Source: an uncultured Collinsella sp. (lineage in GTDB: Bacteria > Actinomycetota > Coriobacteriia > Coriobacteriales > Coriobacteriaceae). From it: DNA of 25,579 bases. Below are positions 21,209 through 25,579 of this stretch, in pieces. The notes beneath the pieces are model-generated. The model did not search any database, was not told the origin of the DNA, and was given only the letters and a program-made list of their open reading frames with translations. The position numbers and the translations under genes were made by a program. The stretch's first letter is position 1; every line of letters begins with the position of its first letter. The DNA is taken from positions 1-25,579 of the forward strand of contig CATZRJ010000027.1 of assembly GCA_958423535.1 (NCBI GenBank), in the 5' to 3' direction.

Positions 21209-22015
21209 TTGAAGAGCCATCTGAACATATTGAGCCGTCTGCAGGGTGCCGACGCCCTACCGTTTGCGGACGAATTGCTACCGTTTGCCGAGCGGGTGGC
21301 ACGCGAGGCGCTCGAGGCATTGTCGCCCACGCGATGTGCCGGCTGCGAGCGCGCCGGTGCGCTGATCTGCCAGGGTTGTCTGGCATCGCTCACGCTTATC
21401 GACCCACGTCATAGCTGTACCCGATGCGGCGCCCCGTTTGGGGATTTGCTGTGCACTGAGTGTTCGGTCGAGGGCACGTCTTCGGCAATGGCCGAGGCGC
21501 TCGATCGCTGCCTGGCGTGTGCCGTCTATGTACATCCGCTGCCGCGCATCATCAAGGCGTACAAGGATGCGGGCGAGCGCCGTCTGGCACCGTATCTGGC
21601 GGAGTTGCTCTACGACACTGCCTTGCATGCCCAGGTGGCAGCATCCGATCGCTACGGCAGCGTGCTGTCCGGCGCCGACGCGGTGGTATTTGTGCCCGCG
21701 ACTGCGGCAGCGTTTCGGCGGCGTGGGTTCGATCATATGGAAGCAATCGCGCGCTCGTTTTGCGATCTTTCGGGTGTGTCGTTGCTGGACGCCCTGGTCA
21801 AATACGGTCACGGTGACCAGCGAGAGCTCGGTCGCGATGAGCGCCGGGAACGTGCCCGGGGCATGTACGAGACGGTCGAGGATGTGCGCGGCCGCCGTCT
21901 GCTGCTCATCGATGATGTCATTACCACGGGCGCGACCATGGCAGCAGCCTCGGCGGAGCTCAAGCGTGCCGGTGCCGCGGCCGTTGATGGCCTCGCTATC
22001 GCACGCGTTTGGTAG
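21209..22015 (+). CDS. comF: ComF-family amidophosphoribosyltransferase-like protein
   Basis: A cytoplasmic phosphoribosyltransferase-fold protein, linked to DNA uptake in naturally competent bacteria. It has 268 residues. The N-terminal zinc part has eight cysteines (C43, C46, C54, C57, C70, C73, C82, C85), twice the usual four. The PRPP-binding loop LLLIDDVITTGATM lies near residues 231-244, and PATAAAFRRRGFDHME is the conserved mid-segment. The start is TTG, with GGGAGG about eight bases upstream inside the hairpin. No other competence genes are in the window. Together with the downstream hpf/raiA this recalls the common comF-raiA neighbourhood, here split by three other elements. Confidence 0.92.
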   Translation: MKSHLNILSRLQGADALPFADELLPFAERVAREALEALSPTRCAGCERAGALICQGCLASLTLIDPRHSCTRCGAPFGDLLCTECSVEGTSSAMAEALDRCLACAVYVHPLPRIIKAYKDAGERRLAPYLAELLYDTALHAQVAASDRYGSVLSGADAVVFVPATAAAFRRRGFDHMEAIARSFCDLSGVSLLDALVKYGHGDQRELGRDERRERARGMYETVEDVRGRRLLLIDDVITTGATMAAASAELKRAGAAAVDGLAIARVW

Positions 22016-22026
22016 GGGGTGGTTTT

Positions 22027-23139
22027 GTGGCAGTGAAGCTAGCGCGGCGCATCGAACTGACAAGCGAGCAACTGGCGGCCTCCGTAGTCCTGACCGGTGC
22101 CTCGGCGCTGCGCATGATGCGCGCCGAGCGCCGACAAATGGGTTACATCAGCTGGAGAGACCTCGATCCCGATGAAGAGCGCCGTGTGCTGCATACATCG
22201 TCTCCCTCGGCCGAGGACATCTATCTTCCCGATTTGGTGCGGATCGGGGCCGTGAGTGGCGATGTTCAAGAAGACTTGTGCCTGCTGGTGGGGTCGGCGA
22301 AGCAGCGTCGCCGCATACCTGGTGCAAGCTGGTCCGTTTGTTCTACAGGCCTGCCGGACGCCTCGATTTTGGAGGTGGAGCCGGGAGTGTACAGCTTGTC
22401 TCCCGAGGCCCTCTGTGCCGCCGTTGCGCGCGAAGTCGGCTGTATCCAGGCATTTGCCCTGGCCCAGGAGCTGTGCTCCAAGATTTCGCTGAGCGATCGC
22501 GGGCAGTATCTGCCCCCTTACAGCTCGCCTACCGTGAACAGGCTTGCAAAGGATAAGGACCAGCCGTCAGATGTGGGCTACTTTGAGGTCGAGCCAGTGC
22601 TGACGCCCGATCGCCTGGCAGATTACCTTGCGGCATGCAAGGGGAGCGCGGCCAAGCAGCTGCGGCGGCTGTGCCCCTTTCTGTCGGAAAACCTGCGCTC
22701 ACCCATGGAATGCATCATGCTTGCCATGTTTTCGCTTCCGTTTTCTTATGGCGGATTTGCCTGCGGTCCCTTTAAGACCGACCACAAGATCGAGTTCAAC
22801 GACCGTGCGCAGGCGATCTCGGGGATGCCGTATGCGGTTTGCGATGCCTATCAGGAAGCAGCTCGGTTTGACCTGGAATACAACGGTGAGCAGGGCCATT
22901 CGTCTCGCGGCGGGCGCATTCACGATGAAAAACGCAATACGGGTTTGGCGTCCATGGGAATCGAGGTCGCGACGGTCAACAACGAGATGCTCTGCGACAT
23001 GGAAGCGATGGAAGCGCTCGCATGGCGCATCCACCAGCGTATGGGTAAACGATATCAGAATCGTGTAGAGGCTCGTCGAAAGAGGCAAGATGCTCTGCTG
23101 AATACGCTCCGAGCGTGCTTTGGGCTCAAGCCGGCGTAA
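22027..23139 (+). CDS. Hypothetical protein with DUF559/Vsr-like C-terminal region
   Basis: A 370-residue protein without a recognised full-length family. The C-terminal third reads CDAYQEAARFDLEYNGEQGH, then a basic stretch HDEKRNTGL and a final strand SMGIEVATVNNEML. This spacing (acidic residue, E-Y-x-G, H, D-x-x-R, then a strand) resembles DUF559 and Vsr-type members of the PD-(D/E)XK nuclease superfamily, a comparison by eye only. The N-terminal part (SWRDLDPDEERRVLHTSSPSA, SPEALCAAVAREVGC) is predicted soluble. GTG at 22027 is chosen because GGGGGTGG lies just before it. An earlier in-frame TTG overlaps the comF end. It starts 11 bases after comF and is probably cotranscribed. The repeat element lies just downstream. 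Confidence 0.75.
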   Translation: MAVKLARRIELTSEQLAASVVLTGASALRMMRAERRQMGYISWRDLDPDEERRVLHTSSPSAEDIYLPDLVRIGAVSGDVQEDLCLLVGSAKQRRRIPGASWSVCSTGLPDASILEVEPGVYSLSPEALCAAVAREVGCIQAFALAQELCSKISLSDRGQYLPPYSSPTVNRLAKDKDQPSDVGYFEVEPVLTPDRLADYLAACKGSAAKQLRRLCPFLSENLRSPMECIMLAMFSLPFSYGGFACGPFKTDHKIEFNDRAQAISGMPYAVCDAYQEAARFDLEYNGEQGHSSRGGRIHDEKRNTGLASMGIEVATVNNEMLCDMEAMEALAWRIHQRMGKRYQNRVEARRKRQDALLNTLRACFGLKPA

Positions 23140-23173
23140 AACTATGGCTTTATAGGGGGTTTGTTATATGCTC

Positions 23174-23389
23174 TGTGCAAAAACGGCAAATATGAGTACT
23201 GTTACTAGATTAGTGACAGGAAAAACAGAGAAACCTGAGCCGAAAATCTGGATTCAGCGAAGAGATAATAAACGAATGTGGAATATCTTGGCGCCAAGCG
23301 GGCTGTGCGGAACTCAAAAAGGGCTCGTGGGGCGGAAATACGCTGCTACTAAATTGGTAGCAGTACTCATATTTGCCGTTTTTTGCACA
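23174..23389. repeat. 216-bp repeat element, copy 2 (ATGAGTACTG ends)
   Basis: The left end TGTGCAAAAACGGCAAATAT (23174) and the right end read in reverse from 23389 agree over about 28 bases through ATGAGTACTG, with a single A-run length difference. Just inside each end is a small hairpin: CTGTTAC/GTGACAG on the left and CTGCTAC/GTAGCAG on the right, each with a 7-base spacer. The ends match those at 8630-8857. The interior is non-coding. The larger stretch 23140-23872 also contains a GC hairpin, a promoter and a candidate RNA, and no gene. Confidence 0.75.
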
Positions 23390-23409
23390 CGGCACCCTGA
23401 GACGGGTGC

Positions 23410-23439
23410 CCCGGAGCTCCCCGTAGGGGGAGCTCCGGG
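23410..23439. repeat. Perfect 13-bp GC-rich hairpin
   Basis: CCCGGAGCTCCCC (23410-23422) pairs with GGGGAGCTCCGGG (23427-23439) around a 4-base loop GTAG. There is no T-run after it on either strand. It may block readthrough from the comF side into the RNA locus, or be a small repeat of its own. Confidence 0.7.
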
Positions 23440-23512
23440 CTTCATGGGGGGCACGAATAGTCCGCTCCGACCTGCAAAATCTGTGCTCACGGTGCGAATG
23501 ACGCCCTTAACC

Positions 23513-23541
23513 TTAAACTTTAGCTTGAACTTAGCTATAAT
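23513..23541 (+). promoter_or_regulatory. Consensus-like promoter of the candidate RNA
   Basis: TATAAT (23536-23541) is an exact -10 consensus, with TTAAAC (23513-23518) exactly 17 bases upstream. The region is A/T-rich while its surroundings are GC-rich. Transcription would begin near 23547-23549, more than 320 bases before the next start codon, which suits a stable RNA or a long leader. Confidence 0.65.
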
Positions 23542-23546
23542 GCCCT

Positions 23547-23860
23547 ACGTTCCTGCCAGGCTGTGGTTGCGGACGGACGAAATGCCCATCCTAGTCCAAG
23601 ACAGACGCGGTCAAAGGGATCCACGTAAGCGACCGCGTGCGCGCGGCGCGATCATGGCGCGTCCTAGATGTAAGCCGCACCGTCCGTTCTACTTTCTTTG
23701 GGGCAATACCGCCTCGCGGGCGAGCGGGCCAGTCGTGAAGGTGGCTGCGGCCTCCCGAGCAAACACCCCGGTGCGCAAGTGTGGGGTCAAATACCAGGTC
23801 AGCTGGTGGGAACAACCCGTTATTCCGCGCAAGGCACGGATTGTATACGACACAGAAGGC
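23547..23860 (+). ncRNA. Candidate structured RNA between comF and raiA (possibly the raiA-motif RNA)
   Basis: About 310 bases without a plausible gene, downstream of a TATAAT promoter. Paired segments include ACGCGGTC/GACCGCGT, CGGACGG/CCGTCCG enclosing the 5' half, ACCCC/GGGGT around GTGCGCAAGTGT, ACCAG/CTGGT, GGG-AACAA-CCC and TCCG/CGGA around CGCAAGGCA. Single-stranded A-rich joins lie between them, giving the look of a multi-branched RNA. The raiA-motif RNA is known in Actinobacteria and Firmicutes near raiA and comF genes, and both genes occur here, which is why it is proposed. I could not match the published consensus from memory. The boundaries are estimates. A long 5' leader of the lipoprotein gene is the main alternative. 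Confidence 0.5.
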
Positions 23861-23872
23861 AGGGTAGTGGAC

Positions 23873-24883
23873 ATGGTGAGGGGCAGCTTGATGCATGCGG
23901 CTCGGTTAGGTGCTGGGACCGCGGCGGTCATTGCCGTTTTGGGCCTGAGTGGATGTGCGTTCAATCCACTGTCCACGTTCACGACGCCCACGATCGACCA
24001 GATTGAGCGCGAGACCGTTACCCCCACGGTATCGGACGATGCCCTGGTCACGCCGGGAACCCTGACGGTCGCCCTCGATACTTCCGATGCCCCGCAAGCC
24101 ATGCAGGATGCCGACGGAAACCTCACGGGCTATGCGGTCGATGCCGCTCGTGCCCTTGCATGCCGCATGGGTCTCAAAGTCGCCTTTGTCGATGCGTCCT
24201 CGGCCGATTCCGCGCTCAGCGATAAAAAGGCCGACATCTTTATTGGCGACGCCAGGTCTACGGACGGCGATATCAGCTCACTTGGCACCTGTCTGTACGA
24301 CGCCCCCGCCGTATTCGGCAAGAGCAGTGACGGCGAGTCGCTGAGCGTTTCCACCGAAACGCTTAACACCGCTACCCTGGGCGTTCAGACCTCCTCAGCC
24401 TCGCAGGAAGCGCTTGCCAAGCAGAGCATCACGGCCAACCAAAAGACCTTCTCCAACATCAACGAGTGCTTCGAGGCACTCGAGTCGGGCGAGGTCGATT
24501 ACGTGATCTGTGATTCCACGGCCGGTGGTTACCTCGCGCGCCTGATGAGTCAGATCTCCTATGTCGGCACGCTCGAGGCACCCTCCACGCTTGGCGTCGC
24601 AGGCCTTAGCTCTAACGATGAGCTGTGCCGTGCCGTGAGTGATGCCCTCGACGGCATCACGGTCGACGGCACGCTCGAGGCGGTCCACTGCGTCTGGTAT
24701 GGCCAAATGCCCTATGACCTTACCGCCAAGACTGTTTCGGGGGCCAATGTGCAGGCATCCGACTCCACGTCCAACGAGACCGAGTCCTCCGATGGCGACG
24801 CCTCTGATAACAACGGCGACAGTCCGTCGTCTAGCCAGGAGGGCGCCATCACCGACGATGACATCAACAAGCTCAATAGCTAG
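23873..24883 (+). CDS. Solute-binding lipoprotein (SBP family 3-like), orphan
   Basis: A 336-residue exported lipoprotein. The signal peptide has Arg residues, a hydrophobic core AAVIAVLGLSGC and a clear lipobox LSGC. The mature part has the shape of family 3 amino-acid-binding proteins: LTVALDTSDAPQAMQDADGNLTGYAVDAARALA at the start, KKADIFIGDA, and FEALESGEVDYVICDSTAG in the second lobe. The last 70 residues are a Ser/Asp/Glu/Asn-rich tail. No ABC permease or ATPase gene is adjacent, so it may be a sensor or use a distant transporter. ATG at 23891 with GAGGGG seven bases upstream is an equally good start. The open frame continues upstream to 23168 only by chance, through repeat and RNA sequence. 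Confidence 0.85.
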   Translation: MVRGSLMHAARLGAGTAAVIAVLGLSGCAFNPLSTFTTPTIDQIERETVTPTVSDDALVTPGTLTVALDTSDAPQAMQDADGNLTGYAVDAARALACRMGLKVAFVDASSADSALSDKKADIFIGDARSTDGDISSLGTCLYDAPAVFGKSSDGESLSVSTETLNTATLGVQTSSASQEALAKQSITANQKTFSNINECFEALESGEVDYVICDSTAGGYLARLMSQISYVGTLEAPSTLGVAGLSSNDELCRAVSDALDGITVDGTLEAVHCVWYGQMPYDLTAKTVSGANVQASDSTSNETESSDGDASDNNGDSPSSSQEGAITDDDINKLNS

Positions 24884-24949
24884 TTATTGGTAGGGGTGGC
24901 GTCTGCCATACACCGAACAAGGCGCTTCTTCACGGTTTCAACACGCATG

Positions 24950-24990
24950 GCCGGGTCTCCCAAATAGGGGAGCCTGGCTTTTCTATTTTG
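24950..24990 (+). terminator. Intrinsic terminator after the lipoprotein gene
   Basis: GCCGGGTCTCCC (24950-24961) and GGGGAGCCTGGC (24967-24978) form an 11-bp stem with two wobble pairs, plus an apposed C-C at the 5-base AAATA loop, followed by TTTTCTATTTT. It separates the lipoprotein gene from hpf. Confidence 0.85.
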
Positions 24991-25200
24991 GTAAAACTAG
25001 CAGGTCAAAGCTAATTTCCAGGAGAAAAATTAACTCCGTCGACGCCTTCCTATAGCGCACTTTGTCACGGAAAAGTGCGAGACTTCGGTATGCGGTATCA
25101 AGCAGTCGTTATTCGGGTCTTTGGGAATTCGCGTGATTAAATGCACGGCAATGGGTACATAGCCAGTACAGTAAGTCCCCGAGGCAGATTGGAGCCACGT
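24991..25200 (+). promoter_or_regulatory. hpf upstream region with an 8-bp hairpin
   Basis: Between the terminator and hpf, the A/T-rich region contains CGCACTTT (25056-25063) paired with AAAGTGCG (25072-25079) around GTCACGGA. TATAGC just before the hairpin is a possible -10 box. A long leader of about 140 bases would result. No known riboswitch was recognised. HPF genes are often induced in stationary phase, but no specific binding site is visible. Confidence 0.35.
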
Positions 25201-25579
25201 ATGGATATCAAGGTTTCTGGACGCAAGACGACGGTAACCGATGCTCTGCGTGCGCATGTGGATGAGAAAATCGGCGAGGCGCTCAAGGTTTTCGACATCG
25301 AGCCCATGACAGTCGACGTCGTGCTTCGTTATGAGAAGAACCCCTCGAACCCCAACCCGGCAATCGTCGAGGTCACGGTTCGTGCCCGCGGTTCGGTGAT
25401 TCGCGTTGCCGAGCACGGCGCAGATATGTATGCTGCCATCGACCTCTCCGCCGATAAGGTTACCCGCCAGCTGCGCAAGTTCAAGACCAAGGTCGTGGAC
25501 AACCGCCAGGGTGGTGCCAGCGCCGCGGATGTCGCACCGGTCGAGCGCGTCGAGGATCTGGCCGACCTGCTGCTGCCCG
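25201..25579 (+). CDS. hpf: Ribosome hibernation-promoting factor HPF/RaiA (3' end outside window)
   Basis: Binds the 30S subunit near the decoding centre and makes ribosomes dormant in stationary phase. The visible 126 codons cover the N-terminal S30AE domain: MDIKVSGRKTTVTDALRAHVDEKI, the central strands VDVVLRYEKN, and ADMYAAIDLSADKVTRQLRKFK. A linker then begins (NRQGGASAADVAPVERVEDLADLLLP). The linker suggests the long HPF form, whose C-terminal dimerisation domain would lie beyond the window. ATG at 25201 has GGAG seven bases upstream. The frame is open to the last base. Confidence 0.95.
   Translation, partial: MDIKVSGRKTTVTDALRAHVDEKIGEALKVFDIEPMTVDVVLRYEKNPSNPNPAIVEVTVRARGSVIRVAEHGADMYAAIDLSADKVTRQLRKFKTKVVDNRQGGASAADVAPVERVEDLADLLLP

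Noticed and set aside
23547..23860. RNase P RNA, tmRNA or 6S RNA as the identity of the structured region
   Set aside because: The conserved RNase P core strings, a tmRNA acceptor end with tag frame, and the 6S open-bubble layout were not found. Only a short GCGGGCCAGTC match to 6S was seen, which is not meaningful.
23168..23872. An upstream extension of the lipoprotein frame by 235 codons
   Set aside because: The extension runs through the repeat element, the GC hairpin and the promoter, and it would bury the signal peptide inside the protein. The lipobox demands a start at 23873 or 23891.
1..25579. CRISPR arrays, tRNA or rRNA genes, prophage or transposase genes
   Set aside because: No regularly spaced direct repeats, cloverleaf with conserved T-loop, rRNA sequence, or transposase/integrase motifs were seen on either strand.

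Overview
The window looks like a chromosomal segment of a high-GC Gram-positive gut actinobacterium of the class Coriobacteriia, most likely Collinsella or a close relative. This rests on strong G/C preference at third codon positions, Actinobacteria-like versions of the housekeeping proteins, an archaeal-type topoisomerase I, long Ala/Pro/Glu-rich tails, and GTG/TTG starts with strong Shine-Dalgarno (SD) sequences. The genus is inferred from recall of family features, not from a search.

Layout, left to right. (1) The 3' part of the UvrD/PcrA helicase gene, followed by a 130-bp element with perfect 30-bp inverted ends. (2) A sugar-phosphate block: manA and a GntR/UTRA regulator on the minus strand, divergent from a ROK glucokinase. 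(3) Family II pyrophosphatase (ppaC), then nhaA with an attenuator-like leader. (4) An intergenic 228-bp repeat element, an unknown 84-residue protein on the minus strand, a class Ic aspartate aminotransferase and an orphan STAS anti-sigma-factor antagonist. (5) tatA-tatC-hypA-hypB-topA on the plus strand, ending at a strong terminator. (6) A membrane-anchored zinc-ribbon protein on the minus strand, divergent from tmk-holB-ricT. (7) comF, whose SD is buried in a hairpin, and a protein with a DUF559/Vsr-like C-terminus. (8) A 733-bp non-coding stretch with a second copy of the repeat element, a GC-rich hairpin, a TATAAT promoter and a probable structured RNA. (9) An orphan solute-binding lipoprotein and the 5' part of hpf/raiA.

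How it fits together. Most genes are core functions: DNA repair and replication (PcrA, TopA, Tmk, HolB), Tat export, nickel insertion (HypA/HypB), sugar phosphorylation and isomerisation (Glk, ManA), and ribosome hibernation (HPF). The accessory interest lies between the genes. There are several nearly perfect inverted repeats, two copies of a 216-228 bp element whose ends share the core GAGTACTG, leader hairpins before nhaA and comF, and a candidate non-coding RNA between comF and raiA. comF and raiA are the genes I recall as neighbours of the raiA-motif RNA. No tRNA, rRNA, CRISPR array, transposase or integrase gene was seen.
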